Source: JAFMJV01 sp034436555
GTDB lineage: Bacteria; Chloroflexota; Limnocylindria; Limnocylindrales; CSP1-4
Direction of reading: 5' to 3'
Assembly (NCBI GenBank): GCA_034436555.1
Contig: DAOTUU010000003.1
Location: 1 to 64,000 of the forward strand
Length of the DNA: 64,000 nt
Shown here: in pieces, positions 16,834 to 26,644 of the stretch
How positions within the stretch are numbered: the stretch's first letter is position 1
Layout: every line of letters starts with the position of its first letter
Translations under genes and position numbers: made by a program
Notes under the pieces: generated by a model
Seen by the model: the letters and a program-made list of their open reading frames with translations, nothing else
What the model was told of the DNA's origin: nothing
Database searches by the model: none

Positions 16834-17255
16834 CTGGTCTCCCCTGGAACTGGATGCGGTCCGCGCATCAACACGGACCGGCGGACGGGACTCGGGACCG
16901 ATGGGGACAGGCGTCGCTGTCGAAGCTGCTCGTGCGTCGTCGCGGTGACCCACCAGAGGCGCCATTGTACCCGGCGCGACACGACCGCGGCTCGGGACAG
17001 GATCGCGCGTGGGCGCATGGCGGCCGGAGGTGCGCCCACCCGACGCGCCAGGCTCCCTCGGACCGTCCGCACCCGGGGATCCGATGGATATCGCCCTGAC
17101 CCGCCCGCGGGTGTCGATCGGATCGGCGCCTCCGATCCGGCACGGGTCAATCGGTTGACGACACCGGTCCGTGGGTGCTACACGTAGGGTTCACCGGCCG
17201 GAGAGCCGTGCCGGGACTGGATGGCCCCCGTCCGCGGGGGACGAAAGGAGCGTTC
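16834..17255. other. Intergenic region between greA and the sugar transporter
   Basis: This 420-bp divergent spacer has no coding frame that resembles a gene. It should hold the greA promoter and the transporter promoter. A TTGACG hexamer at 17155 is the clearest element seen. No obvious terminator or repeat is present. Confidence 0.5.
17155..17184 (+). promoter_or_regulatory. Tentative promoter of the sugar ABC transporter operon
   Basis: TTGACG at 17155-17160 is a good -35 hexamer. The matching -10 is uncertain: CTACAC or TACACG lies 17-18 bp downstream. The gene itself has a strong ribosome binding site, AAAGGAG, at 17244-17250. Confidence 0.35.
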
Positions 17256-18452
17256 ATGCGCAGAGCGATGCTCACGGCGACGTCGGCGGCGATGCTGGTC
17301 GCCGGCTCCGGTGTGGCGGCGGTCGCCCAGACCGACCAGGCCGCGTCGGACATCATCAGCGGGCTCCCCGCGGAGCTCGCCGACCTGTATCCGAACTACT
17401 CGGGCACGGTCACGACGGCGGCGCTGCCGACGCTGAAGAATCCCGACGGACCCTGGAAGATGTGCTATTCGGAGTCGTATCAGGGGAATCCGTGGCGCAT
17501 CGCCCTGACGAACGAGATGCAGCGCCTGGCCGATGAGTTCATCGCGGCAGGCATGCTCTCCGAGTTCAAGATGTCCGATGCCAACGGCGACGTGCCGACG
17601 CAGATCACCCAGTTCCAGTCGTTCATCGACGAGGGCTGCGACATCATCGTGACGATCCCGGGGTCCTCCACCGGGCTCGACGAGATCATCGGCAAGGCGG
17701 CCGCGGCAGGCATCCCGGTGATCACCAACTCGGGCGCGGTCACCGCTCCCTCGGCCATCAACGTCGATTCGAACTGGTGGCGGTGGGGCTATGACATGAT
17801 GGATGCCATCGGCCAGGAGCTGGGCGGCAAGGGCAACGTCCTGGTCGTGGAGGGCATCGCTGGCTCGCCCATCGTGGCGATGCAGGCGGACGGCCGCAAC
17901 GCCGCGCTCGCCAACTACCCCGATCTCAAGGTCGTCGCCACGGTGAACGGCGACTGGACGCCGACCACCACCAAGAGCGTGGTGCTCCAGACGCTCGCCA
18001 CGAACCCAGCCGAGATCGACGCGGTGTGGACCTCCGGGTCGGAGAGTCGACTCGTGTCCGAGGCGTTCGCCGAGTCGGGTCGCCCGCCCGCTCTCGTGAC
18101 CGGCTCCATCTCCGGTGACGGGATCGGATACTGGAAGGCCAACCCGGACCTGTATCGGTTCACCGGCAACGCGGTCCTGCCCGTGCCGACGGCCAACAGC
18201 GCCTTCCGCATCGCGCTGCGCACCCTCGAGGGCCAGGGGCCCAGGCTGAACACGCTGCTGGTGGGCCTGCCCAAGGTCACCATGGCGGACCTCGACGGCT
18301 GGGCCGCGGACTGCATGACGCCCGACTCGGCGACCGTCTTCCCGGTGGCACCGAGCGACCCGTACCCCGACGAGCTGCTCGACGCGTACTTCGAGAACGG
18401 GGCGGCGACGCCACCCTACGACTACGCGACGACCCCCGACCCCTGCGGTTGA
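17256..18452 (+). CDS. Sugar ABC transporter substrate-binding protein
   Basis: The 398-residue protein starts with a signal peptide (MRRAMLTATSAAMLVAGSGV, cleavage near AVAQ). It then has a two-lobed periplasmic-binding fold of the ribose/galactose class, visible in ITQFQSFIDEGCDIIVTIPG and AAAGIPVITNSGAV. It would capture an extracellular sugar for the following ATPase and permease genes. The ATG at 17256 follows AAAGGAG by 5 nt. The sugar is not identifiable from sequence. Confidence 0.9.
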   Translation: MRRAMLTATSAAMLVAGSGVAAVAQTDQAASDIISGLPAELADLYPNYSGTVTTAALPTLKNPDGPWKMCYSESYQGNPWRIALTNEMQRLADEFIAAGMLSEFKMSDANGDVPTQITQFQSFIDEGCDIIVTIPGSSTGLDEIIGKAAAAGIPVITNSGAVTAPSAINVDSNWWRWGYDMMDAIGQELGGKGNVLVVEGIAGSPIVAMQADGRNAALANYPDLKVVATVNGDWTPTTTKSVVLQTLATNPAEIDAVWTSGSESRLVSEAFAESGRPPALVTGSISGDGIGYWKANPDLYRFTGNAVLPVPTANSAFRIALRTLEGQGPRLNTLLVGLPKVTMADLDGWAADCMTPDSATVFPVAPSDPYPDELLDAYFENGAATPPYDYATTPDPCG

Positions 18453-18520
18453 CCTGATGGCGGGCCCGGCGGAGCGTCCATCCGCCGGGCCCGCGACCAC
18501 CTCCGACCGGAGTCCTCCAG

Positions 18521-19243
18521 GTGCAGCTCCGCGTCTCCGAACTGCGCAAGAGCTACGGGCCGACGCGCGCGCTCGATGCCGCGTCGGTCACGTTCCAGGG
18601 TGGCAGCGTCCACACCGTCCTGGGGGAGAACGGCTCCGGCAAGTCCACGCTCATCAAGGCCCTCTCGGGCGTGGTCGTCCCGGACGCCGGCACGATCGCC
18701 ATCGACGACACGCCCATGCGCCGCTTCTCCCCCCGCGCCGCGCAGGCCATGGGCGTCCAGACCTGCTTCCAGGAGATCCTGGTGGCGCCGAACCGATCGC
18801 TCGTGGAGAACGTGTTCCTGGGGTTCCACGGCCCCCTTCGTCACCGGCTGCCGCGCGACGCCCAGGAGCGACGCGCACGCGAGTGGTATGCGGAACTCGG
18901 CCTGCCGGACACGGACGTGCGCGCCGAGGCTGGCACGCAGCCGCTGTTCGTCCAGCAGATCACGGTCATCGCCCGGGCGCTGGTGCGATCCCCGCGCATC
19001 CTGATCCTCGATGAGCCCACCGCCGCACTGGGGCTGTCGGAGAGCGATCACCTGTTCCAGATCGTGCGCCGGATGCGCGCGGCGGGCGTCCTCGTGATCT
19101 ACGTGTCCCACCGCATGGACGAGGTGATGGAGATCTCCGACCGCGTCACGGTGCTGCGTTCCGGGCGCGTCGTGGACCATGTGGAGCGTGACCGGCTGTC
19201 GCCCACGCTCCTGCTTCAGCTGATGGCTCCGGAGGGCGTGTGA
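18521..19243 (+). CDS. Sugar ABC transporter ATP-binding protein, N-terminal half
   Basis: The 240-residue protein matches the first nucleotide-binding domain of RbsA/MglA-type ATPases. Walker A GENGSGKST and Walker B ILILDEPTAALG are intact, but the ABC signature LSVGQ is replaced by LFVQQ. RbsA is normally one protein of about 500 residues; here the second domain is a separate gene joined by a GTGA overlap. The start is GTG. Confidence 0.88.
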   Translation: MQLRVSELRKSYGPTRALDAASVTFQGGSVHTVLGENGSGKSTLIKALSGVVVPDAGTIAIDDTPMRRFSPRAAQAMGVQTCFQEILVAPNRSLVENVFLGFHGPLRHRLPRDAQERRAREWYAELGLPDTDVRAEAGTQPLFVQQITVIARALVRSPRILILDEPTAALGLSESDHLFQIVRRMRAAGVLVIYVSHRMDEVMEISDRVTVLRSGRVVDHVERDRLSPTLLLQLMAPEGV

Positions 19244-19995
19244 CCGCCGCGCCGATCCTGTTCGCCAGCGGACTCGCCGTCACGCCCGGCACGGCACCCT
19301 TCGACTTCGCTCTGGAGGCGGGAGAGATCGTGGGGCTGGCGGGCCTCGATGGCCACGGCCAGGCCGGCTTCCTCGAGGTGTTGGCGGGCTGGCGCGCCCC
19401 GGTCCAGGGGGCCGTCAGCGTGCTGGACGGCGGTGTCGCCCATCCCTTGACCGACGCTCGCACCGCCTATCGCCATGGCATCGTCTACCTGCCGCAGGAC
19501 CGCAAGACCGAGGGGATCTTCCCGGCGCTCTCGATCCTGGACAACTTCCGGATGCTCACCATCGGCGAGCGAACCCGCCTCGGGTTCCTGAGCCGCGGAC
19601 GGGCGCTGCGCGACTTCGCCGCCCATCGCACCCGGCTGGACATCGTGATGTCCGCGCCGTCGGCGGCCATCACGAGCCTGTCCGGCGGCAATCAGCAGAA
19701 GGTGCTCCTCGCGCGACTGCTCGAGGCCGGGCCGCGGGTGATGCTGCTGAACGACCCGACCCGCGGCGTGGACTACCCCACGCGTCTCGCGCTGTTCGCG
19801 ACATTCGAGGAACTGGCCGCCACCACCGGCCTCGCCATCGTGGTGCTGAGCACGGAGATCGACGAGATCGTCTCCCACTGCCACCGCGCCGTCGTGTTCC
19901 GCGAGGGTCGACCCAGCGCGTTCCTGGACCGAGGGGCGCTCAACCGCGAGACGGTCCTGGCGGGGATGTTCGGCCTGACCGGAGCCGTCACGTGA
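19240..19995 (+). CDS. Sugar ABC transporter ATP-binding protein, C-terminal half
   Basis: The 251-residue protein corresponds to the second RbsA domain. It has the degenerate P-loop GLDGHGQAGF normal for this half, an intact signature LSGGNQQKV and LLNDPTRGVDYPTR. It must pair with the preceding 240-residue half to form the ATPase. The GTG start overlaps the previous stop, and its own stop overlaps the next start, so stoichiometry is likely set by coupled translation. Confidence 0.88.
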   Translation: MTAAPILFASGLAVTPGTAPFDFALEAGEIVGLAGLDGHGQAGFLEVLAGWRAPVQGAVSVLDGGVAHPLTDARTAYRHGIVYLPQDRKTEGIFPALSILDNFRMLTIGERTRLGFLSRGRALRDFAAHRTRLDIVMSAPSAAITSLSGGNQQKVLLARLLEAGPRVMLLNDPTRGVDYPTRLALFATFEELAATTGLAIVVLSTEIDEIVSHCHRAVVFREGRPSAFLDRGALNRETVLAGMFGLTGAVT

Positions 19996-20918
19996 GCGAC
20001 CTCCGGAGCTGGCCGCGCCCTCGCCCCGGCGCGCTCGTGGTGGGCGGCCTGCTGGTGCTCCTGCTGGTGTTGAACGCATTCCTCAACCCCGCTCGACTGG
20101 CACCCGCGGGCATCCTGACCACGATCGGACTGGCGGCCTGGCTGATGCTCGCCGCGATGGCGAGCACACCCGCGATCCTGTCGGGCGGCGGCGGCATCGA
20201 CATCTCGATCGGCCCGATGATCGGGTTCCTCAACGTGTTGATGGTGCGCCACCTGTTCATGAACGGCGTGGAGTCCCCGTTCCTGGTCATCCCGCTGGTG
20301 CTGGCTGCGGGGGCGGCGCTCGGCGCGGTCAATGGCATCCTCGTGGCGTATGTCCGGCTGCAACCGATCGTGGCCACGCTCGGCACGTACCTCGTGTTCT
20401 TCGGCCTCACCCCGTATGTCATGTCTCGACCGGGCGGGCACGCCCCCGACTGGCTGACCAGCGACGCGGCGATCGTGGGCCTGGTGTTCGTGGGGGTCGT
20501 GTGGTTCACGGTCACCCGCCTGCCGTTCCACGCCTCGCTGATGGCCACCGGAGGCTCCGCCAAGGCCGCGTGGACGAGCGGCATCGATGTGCCCGCGATC
20601 CGCCTCGCGGCATACGCGCTGGGCGGCCTCATCGCGGGCGTGGCGGCCCTCGCCATGACCGCGCTGCTCGGCTCTGCAGACCCGACCATCGGGGCCCCCA
20701 TCACGATGAAGGCGATCGCGGCGGTCGCGCTCGGCGGCGTCAGCCTCGCGGGTGGCCGGGGCGGCTTCGTGGGCGCGGCCACCGGGGCGCTCGTGATCTT
20801 CCTGCTCCAGCTGTCGATGACCAGCACCAACTGGTCCACCTTCGTGGTCCAGATGGTGTTCGGCATCGTGCTCGTGCTGGCCGTCCTGTTCAATGCGGTC
20901 ACGGTCCGGCGACGATGA
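19992..20918 (+). CDS. Sugar ABC transporter permease 1
   Basis: The 308-residue membrane protein has about eight to ten hydrophobic helices and the RbsC-family motif around SGGGGIDISIGPMIGFLN. It forms part of the channel. The GTG start overlaps the upstream ATPase stop. Its stop overlaps the second permease start as ATGA. Confidence 0.9.
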   Translation: MSDLRSWPRPRPGALVVGGLLVLLLVLNAFLNPARLAPAGILTTIGLAAWLMLAAMASTPAILSGGGGIDISIGPMIGFLNVLMVRHLFMNGVESPFLVIPLVLAAGAALGAVNGILVAYVRLQPIVATLGTYLVFFGLTPYVMSRPGGHAPDWLTSDAAIVGLVFVGVVWFTVTRLPFHASLMATGGSAKAAWTSGIDVPAIRLAAYALGGLIAGVAALAMTALLGSADPTIGAPITMKAIAAVALGGVSLAGGRGGFVGAATGALVIFLLQLSMTSTNWSTFVVQMVFGIVLVLAVLFNAVTVRRR

Positions 20919-21883
20919 CCCGTCGCGCCTGGCTGAGCCGCCTCCAGGGATCGATCGCGCTGCCGCTGCTGCTGGGCATCGGTCTGTTCCTCATCGGCGC
21001 GTTCCTCATCGACGGGTTCGCGAGCATCCGCAGCGTCCGTGCCATCCTCGTGCTGGCCTCGTTCGTGGGGCTCGCATCGGTGGGCCAGACGCTGGTCGTG
21101 GTCATGGGCGGCATCGACCTGTCGATCCCGTTCCTGGTGGGCGTCGCGAACGTGGTGGGTGCCAAGCTGTTCGAGGCGGGCTACCCAGACCCGGTCGTCA
21201 TCCTGGTCACCGTCGGCCTGACGGCCTCAATCGGCGCCCTCAACGGCTTCCTGTCGCGCCGGTTCCGGGTGCATCCGCTGATCGTCACGCTGGGCATCGG
21301 GACGACGGCCCTGGCGGCGGTGAACTGGTGGACCAGCGGGTTCCCCTCAGGATCGGCACCCGCCTGGGTCACCGGCTGGGTGTCCATCGGGGCCTCCACC
21401 GGGCCGATCCCCTTCCCGCCCATCGTCCTGGTGTGGCTGGGGGTCACGCTGGGCATCGCGATCATGGAGCGGTCGACCGCCTACGGTCGGCGGCTGTTCG
21501 CGATGGGCGCCAATCCCCGTGCTGCCGAACTCGCGCTCATCCGGCCGCTGCGCATGTGGGTCGTCACGTTCGCGATCTCGGGAGCCTTCGCGGGCGTCGC
21601 GGGGCTGCTGTTCCTGGGCTTCACCGGCAAGGCGTCCGGGACCGTCGGCGAGCCGCTCCTGTTCCAGTCGATCGCGGCCGTCGTGATCGGCGGGACCTCG
21701 CTCATCGGCGGTCTGGGCGGCTACGCGCGCACCGCGCTGGGCGCCGTGGTGCTCATCCTGCTCAGCACGCTGCTGCTGGCACGGGGCGTGGAGTCCACGC
21801 TCATCCCGGCCGCATTGGGACTGCTGGTCATCCTGCTCGTCTCCATCTACGGCCGCGAGGCGCGCATCCGCGACACCATCTGA
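20915..21883 (+). CDS. Sugar ABC transporter permease 2
   Basis: The 322-residue membrane protein is a second RbsC-type permease with VVVMGGIDLSIPFLVGVANV and a typical C-terminal segment GGTSLIGGLGGYARTALGA. Two different permeases imply a heterodimeric channel. The ATG at 20915 overlaps the previous stop. Confidence 0.9.
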   Translation: MTRRAWLSRLQGSIALPLLLGIGLFLIGAFLIDGFASIRSVRAILVLASFVGLASVGQTLVVVMGGIDLSIPFLVGVANVVGAKLFEAGYPDPVVILVTVGLTASIGALNGFLSRRFRVHPLIVTLGIGTTALAAVNWWTSGFPSGSAPAWVTGWVSIGASTGPIPFPPIVLVWLGVTLGIAIMERSTAYGRRLFAMGANPRAAELALIRPLRMWVVTFAISGAFAGVAGLLFLGFTGKASGTVGEPLLFQSIAAVVIGGTSLIGGLGGYARTALGAVVLILLSTLLLARGVESTLIPAALGLLVILLVSIYGREARIRDTI

Positions 21884-21905
21884 GCGGCCATCCAGGAGGA
21901 ACCCG

Positions 21906-22979
21906 ATGAAGCTGTACGTGGGCACCTACACCCGCCCTGCGCCATACCTCGCCGCGGCGAACGGCAAGGGGTTGTCGGTGTGCGACTACGACGTCGCCAG
22001 CGGGACGCTGCGACCGGTCCAGGAGGTGACCGGCATCGAGAACCCGTCGTACCTGTGCGTCTCACCGGACGGCCGCAGTCTCCACGCCGTCTGGGAGGTG
22101 CTCGACTGGTCGGAGGGCCTCGTGAGCTCCTATGCCATCGACCCGGCGAGCGGCCACCTCACGTTCCAGGGCGTCCAGGGCGCACGCGGCACCGTGACCT
22201 GCTACGCCATGATGGATCGGGCCTCGCGGGCCGCCCTCGTCGCCAACTATTGGTCGGGCAGCGTGGCCCTCTTCCCGGCCCGTCCCGATGGCTCGCTGGG
22301 GGAGGCCGCGAGCGTCCATCAGCATGAGGGGAGCGGCCCGGATCCGGCCCGCCAGGAGGGTCCCCACGCCCACTGCATCGTGCTTGCGCCCGACGATCGG
22401 TTCGCGCTCGCATGCGACCTCGGCGCCGACCGGATCGTCGCCTATCGGGTGGACCTCGACGCGATGCGCCTCCTGCGCCACGGCGAGCTGGTGATGCCCG
22501 CAGGCTCCGGACCGCGCCATCTCGCGTTCGCGCCCGGCGGCCGGCATGCCTACGCCATCTGCGAGCTCGATTCGACGATGGCCGCGCTGGCGTACGACCC
22601 GCAGGCCGGCACGCTCACCTTCATCGAGGGTCAGTCGATGCTGCCCGTGGGCGTCGATCGCAGCGACAGCCACAGCGCGGACCTCGCGGTCCATCCGTCA
22701 GGACGCTTCGTCTACGGATCCAACCGGGGCCACGACACGATCGCGATGTTCGCGCGCGACGACACGACCGGCCGCCTGAGCCCTCTGGGTCATCGCAGCA
22801 CCGAGGGTCGCACGCCGCGCAGCCTCACGCTCTCACCTGACGGACGCTTCCTGCTCGTCGCGAACCAGGACAGCGACACGATCGTGACGATCGCCATCGA
22901 CCAGCAGACCGGGCTCCTGGGCCAGACGGTCGCGACCACCCCGATGCCCACGCCGGCGTGCGTGCGGTTCGCGCCCTGA
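21906..22979 (+). CDS. Lactonase, seven-bladed beta-propeller (6-phosphogluconolactonase type)
   Basis: The 357-residue protein has repeated beta-propeller blades with SPDGR and HPSGRFVYGSNRGHDTI motifs typical of the Pgl-like lactonase family. It would open a sugar lactone. AGGAGGA stands 6 nt before the ATG. It lies 22 bp after the transporter, so the imported sugar is probably oxidised through a lactone. No signal peptide is seen. Confidence 0.85.
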   Translation: MKLYVGTYTRPAPYLAAANGKGLSVCDYDVASGTLRPVQEVTGIENPSYLCVSPDGRSLHAVWEVLDWSEGLVSSYAIDPASGHLTFQGVQGARGTVTCYAMMDRASRAALVANYWSGSVALFPARPDGSLGEAASVHQHEGSGPDPARQEGPHAHCIVLAPDDRFALACDLGADRIVAYRVDLDAMRLLRHGELVMPAGSGPRHLAFAPGGRHAYAICELDSTMAALAYDPQAGTLTFIEGQSMLPVGVDRSDSHSADLAVHPSGRFVYGSNRGHDTIAMFARDDTTGRLSPLGHRSTEGRTPRSLTLSPDGRFLLVANQDSDTIVTIAIDQQTGLLGQTVATTPMPTPACVRFAP

Positions 22980-23045
22980 CCCCGGCACCTCCGGTCAGAC
23001 CGGCGCCGGGCGCAGGGCCACCGCGCGGCCCTCGACGATGCCCGG

Positions 23046-23513
23046 TCAGCGTCCACACAGTCGCAGCAGGCGCTTGCGGATGCGTTCCATCGACGGCCTG
23101 TCGGCGAACGCCACGAACAGCGTGTCGTCGCCCGCGACGCTGCCCACGACCTCCGTCCAGCGCGCGCGGTCCAGGGCGGCCGCCACCGCGTGCGCCGATC
23201 CCGGGATGGTCCGGATGACCAGCAGCAGACCGGCCGCGCGGACCTCGATGGGCAGCGAGTGGAGCAGCTTCGCGAGGCGCTCCTCTCCGCTCACCTCGGC
23301 CTCCGCCACCCGAGAGGGCAGCGCGTAGGCGGACACGCCGTTGCGGGGCGCCTTGACCAGCCCCAGCTCCGCGACATCGCGACTGACGGTGGCCTGGGTG
23401 GCTCGGAAGCCGCGCTCCCGGAGCGCCGTGACCAGCTCCTGCTGGGTCCTGATCGGGCGCTGCTCGATGAGGTCGCGCGCCGCCTGCTGCCGAAGCTGCT
23501 TCATCACCTCCAC
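23046..23513 (-). CDS. argR: Arginine repressor
   Basis: The 155-residue protein has an N-terminal winged helix (RATQATVSRDVAELGLVKAP) and a C-terminal arginine-binding hexamerisation domain with VAGDDTLFVAF. It represses arginine synthesis when arginine is bound. The start is GTG at 23513, four bases after the uppP stop; an ATG at 23504 is an equally plausible start. No arginine genes are adjacent, so it acts in trans. Confidence 0.92.
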   Translation of the reverse strand: MEVMKQLRQQAARDLIEQRPIRTQQELVTALRERGFRATQATVSRDVAELGLVKAPRNGVSAYALPSRVAEAEVSGEERLAKLLHSLPIEVRAAGLLLVIRTIPGSAHAVAAALDRARWTEVVGSVAGDDTLFVAFADRPSMERIRKRLLRLCGR

Positions 23514-23517
23514 GGCG

Positions 23518-24345
23518 TCACCGGACCACCAGCAGCACCGCGATGACCGCGGCGAAGGCCAGGCGGTAGGCGATGAAGACCCAGGTGGAGTTCGTGCGCA
23601 GGTATCGCAGCAGGAAGCGGATGGCCAGGAATCCGCTCACCGTGGACGCGAGCATCCCCGCCATGAGGGCCGCGAGCTCGTCCCCCCGGGGCGGCGCCGC
23701 GATGAGGTCTCGGCTCTTCCAGAGTCCCGCGCCCGCGATGATGGGGATGCCCATGAGGAAGGCGAAGCGCGCTGCGTCGTCGCGGCGCAGTCCCAGCACC
23801 ATGCCCGCCGCGAGGGTGATCCCGGAGCGGCTGATCCCCGGGAACAATGCGAGGGCCTGAGCCCCGCCCACGATCGCGGCGTCGCGCGGGGACATCCCGT
23901 CCAGGCCGTGGTCCCGCCGACCGATGCGCTCGGCGGCCGCCAGCAGCAGGGCGCCCACCACGAGGATGACCGGGATCGTCAGCAGGGCCTCCCGGAAGTA
24001 CGTGTCGAAGAACTCCTCCCCCACGGCGCCCACGACGGCGGCCGGGATGATGGAGATGACCAGCAGCAGCGCCAGATGCCGGTCCGGGTCGCCCGTGACG
24101 CGGCGCTCCAGCAGCGCGCGGATGCCAGCCGAGACGAGGCGCACCACGTCGCGCCAGAAGTAGGCCAGGAGCGCCACCAGCGTGCCCAGGTGGAGCATCA
24201 CCGCGAACGCGGCGCTGTTGAGCAGCGGGTCGTCCCAGCCGGCGAGCGGAGGCAGCAGGGTGAGATGGGCCGACGACGACACGGGCAGGAACTCCGTGAG
24301 TCCCTGGACGATGCCGACGATGACGGCCTGGAGGATCAGATCCAT
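23518..24345 (-). CDS. uppP: Undecaprenyl-diphosphatase
   Basis: The 275-residue membrane protein has the BacA/UppP motifs EFLPVSSSAHL and FPGISRSGITL. It dephosphorylates undecaprenyl diphosphate to recycle the lipid carrier for peptidoglycan. A TAGTCT hexamer lies 9 nt upstream of the ATG at 24345, so a near-leaderless transcript is likely. It is followed at once by argR. Confidence 0.95.
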   Translation of the reverse strand: MDLILQAVIVGIVQGLTEFLPVSSSAHLTLLPPLAGWDDPLLNSAAFAVMLHLGTLVALLAYFWRDVVRLVSAGIRALLERRVTGDPDRHLALLLVISIIPAAVVGAVGEEFFDTYFREALLTIPVILVVGALLLAAAERIGRRDHGLDGMSPRDAAIVGGAQALALFPGISRSGITLAAGMVLGLRRDDAARFAFLMGIPIIAGAGLWKSRDLIAAPPRGDELAALMAGMLASTVSGFLAIRFLLRYLRTNSTWVFIAYRLAFAAVIAVLLVVR

Positions 24346-24360
24346 CGGCGGACAAGACTA

Positions 24361-24394
24361 GGCCCCGGACGCGGTTCGCGCCGCGCCCGGGGCC
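24361..24394 (-). terminator. GC-rich hairpin after hppA
   Basis: GGCCCCGG (24361-24368) pairs with CCGGGGCC (24387-24394), with a further GC-rich inner helix. It lies just past the hppA stop, and TAGTCTTG follows on the minus strand. It overlaps the uppP -10 element, so it may both end hppA transcripts and border the uppP promoter. Confidence 0.45.
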
Positions 24395-24406
24395 CCAGGC
24401 TTCGGA

Positions 24407-26644
24407 TCAGCGGATGAACAGCGGCGCCATCACCAGCGTGACCGTGGCGAGGAGCTTGACGAGCACGTGCAGCGACGGCCCGGCCGTGTCCTTGAACGGG
24501 TCGCCCACGGTGTCACCGACGACGGCCGCGGCATGCGCATCGGTGCGCTTGCCGAGCACCGCGCCCGCGGCATCCTTGAGCTGGCCCGACTCGATGTACT
24601 TCTTCGCGTTGTCCCAGGCGCCACCGCTGTTGTTCAGGAAGGTGGCCAGCAGGACGCCCGCGATGGTGCCCACCATGAGCATGCCCGCGACGGCCTCGTA
24701 GCCCAGCAGGATGCCCACGATGATGGGGGTCGCGACCGCGACGACGCCCGGGAAGATCATCTCCTTGAGGGCGGCCCGGGTGGTGATGTCCACGACCCGC
24801 GCATAGTCGGGGCGCTGGCTGTAGTCCATGATGCCGGGCATCTCCCGGAACTGGCGGCGCACCTCGACGATGATCGCCTGGGCGGCCTTGCCCACGGCGC
24901 GGATGGCCAGGGAGCTGAAGAAGTAGACCAGCATCGCGGCCAGGAACGCGGCCACGAAGACCTGCACGTTGGCGAGGTTGACCGCCTCCATGAGCGGCTT
25001 CTCCTGGTTGCGCAGGATGAGGTTGACCTTGTCGATGTAGGCGCTGAACAGCAGGAAGGCAGCCAGCGACGCGGACGCGATGGCATAGCCCTTGGTGAGC
25101 GCCTTCGTGGTGTTGCCCACCGCGTCCAGCTTGTCGGTGATCTCACGGGCGCCGCCCTCGGCCTTGGAGAACTCGGCGATGCCGCCCGCGTTGTCCGTGA
25201 TGGGCCCGAAGGTGTCCATCGCCAGGATGTAGGCGGTGGTCATGAGCATGCCCATCGTGGCCACGGCGGTCCCGAAGATGCCACCCACGTTGTGGCCCTC
25301 GGCGTTGACCAGGCCCGCCTGCTCACCCAGCCAGTGGCTGAGCAGCAGCGCGATGCCGATGGTGACCGCCGTCACGAACGTGGTCTCAAAGCCCACCGCC
25401 GTGCCCGAGATGATGTTCGTCGCGGGTCCGGTCTTGGACGCCTCCGCGATCTCCTTGACCGGTCGCCAGGCGCCCGCGGTGTAGTACTGCGTGATGTACA
25501 CGAACGCGATGCTCGTGGCCAGGCCGACGATGCCCGCGATGAAGAACCAGACCCAGGCCGGGATGCCGTTGGCGCCCGTGGCGGACCCGGTGTCCATCAT
25601 CAGGTACGTGGTCACGCCCAATCCCACGACCGACAGCAGCGTGGTCGCCCAGTAGCCGCGGTTGAGGATGTTCATCGGGTCCTCATCCTCGCGGCCGCGC
25701 ACGAAGTACATCGCGATGATGGTGGCCAGCAGGCCGAAGGCGCGCACCACGAGCGGGAAGAAGATCCACGCGGTGGGGTTGGGCCAGCCGGCCGTCACGG
25801 CGATGCCGTACGCGGCGACTCCCAGGATCATCGCGCCGATGTTCTCGGCGGCGGTGGACTCGAACAGGTCGGCACCACGGCCGGCGCAGTCGCCGACGTT
25901 GTCGCCCACGAGGTCCGCGACGACGCCCGCGTTGCGCGGGTCGTCCTCGGGGATGCCGGCCTCCACCTTGCCCACGAGGTCGGAACCGACGTCCGCGGCC
26001 TTCGTGTAGATGCCGCCGCCGAGCTGGGCGAACAGCGCCACGAACGAGGCGCCGAAGCCGAAGCCGACGATGAGGAACGGCGCCTGCGCGGTGCCGCAGG
26101 CGGTTTCGGCCAGGGTGTCCACGCAGCCCGTGGTGTCCAGACCGCCGAACAGCGCGAAGATCCCCCACACGCCCAGCAGCGACAGCGCCACGACCAGGAA
26201 CCCCGAGACCGCGCCGCCGCGCATCGCGGTCTGGACCGCGCCGACGAGGCTGTGCTGGGCCGCCGCCGCGGTGCGGCCGTTGGATCGGACGCTGATGTAC
26301 ATGCCGATGATGCCCGAGAGCATCGAACAGGCCGCGCCGACCAGGAAGGCGAACGCGGTGCGCATGCCCAGGTCCGTGCCGTAGATGGAGGTATCCGCGA
26401 CGTCGGGCCCCTCGACGATCGCGATGACCGCGCCCACCACGACGGCGCCCAGGATGGCCAGGATGCCGATGGTCGTGTACTGGCGCTTGATGAAGGCCAC
26501 GGCGCCTTCGAAGATGGTGCCCGCGACGTCCTGCATCGCCTGCGGCCCCTTGTCGCGCGACAGGACGTCACGCGCCAGGAACAGCGCGTACACCACCGCC
26601 ACGATCCCCGCGATGGGGATGATCCACGTGATCGCTTCGCCCAC
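24407..26644 (-). CDS. hppA: K+-independent proton-pumping pyrophosphatase
   Basis: The 745-residue membrane pump couples pyrophosphate hydrolysis to proton export. The substrate motif DVGSDLVGKVEAGIPEDDP and about 16 membrane helices are evident. The sequence GNTTKA carries the lysine found in K+-independent members, where K+-dependent ones have alanine. The GTG at 26644 is chosen because homology begins at VGEAITW; the open frame extends to 26713 across an Asn-Gly repeat. AGGAGG lies 14 nt upstream. Transcription probably starts near 26834. Confidence 0.95.
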   Translation of the reverse strand: MGEAITWIIPIAGIVAVVYALFLARDVLSRDKGPQAMQDVAGTIFEGAVAFIKRQYTTIGILAILGAVVVGAVIAIVEGPDVADTSIYGTDLGMRTAFAFLVGAACSMLSGIIGMYISVRSNGRTAAAAQHSLVGAVQTAMRGGAVSGFLVVALSLLGVWGIFALFGGLDTTGCVDTLAETACGTAQAPFLIVGFGFGASFVALFAQLGGGIYTKAADVGSDLVGKVEAGIPEDDPRNAGVVADLVGDNVGDCAGRGADLFESTAAENIGAMILGVAAYGIAVTAGWPNPTAWIFFPLVVRAFGLLATIIAMYFVRGREDEDPMNILNRGYWATTLLSVVGLGVTTYLMMDTGSATGANGIPAWVWFFIAGIVGLATSIAFVYITQYYTAGAWRPVKEIAEASKTGPATNIISGTAVGFETTFVTAVTIGIALLLSHWLGEQAGLVNAEGHNVGGIFGTAVATMGMLMTTAYILAMDTFGPITDNAGGIAEFSKAEGGAREITDKLDAVGNTTKALTKGYAIASASLAAFLLFSAYIDKVNLILRNQEKPLMEAVNLANVQVFVAAFLAAMLVYFFSSLAIRAVGKAAQAIIVEVRRQFREMPGIMDYSQRPDYARVVDITTRAALKEMIFPGVVAVATPIIVGILLGYEAVAGMLMVGTIAGVLLATFLNNSGGAWDNAKKYIESGQLKDAAGAVLGKRTDAHAAAVVGDTVGDPFKDTAGPSLHVLVKLLATVTLVMAPLFIR

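Noticed and set aside
18521..19995. Split ATPase as an assembly frameshift
   Set aside because: The break lies exactly in the interdomain linker, with a clean GTGA stop-start overlap like its neighbours. A frameshift error would not usually create this.
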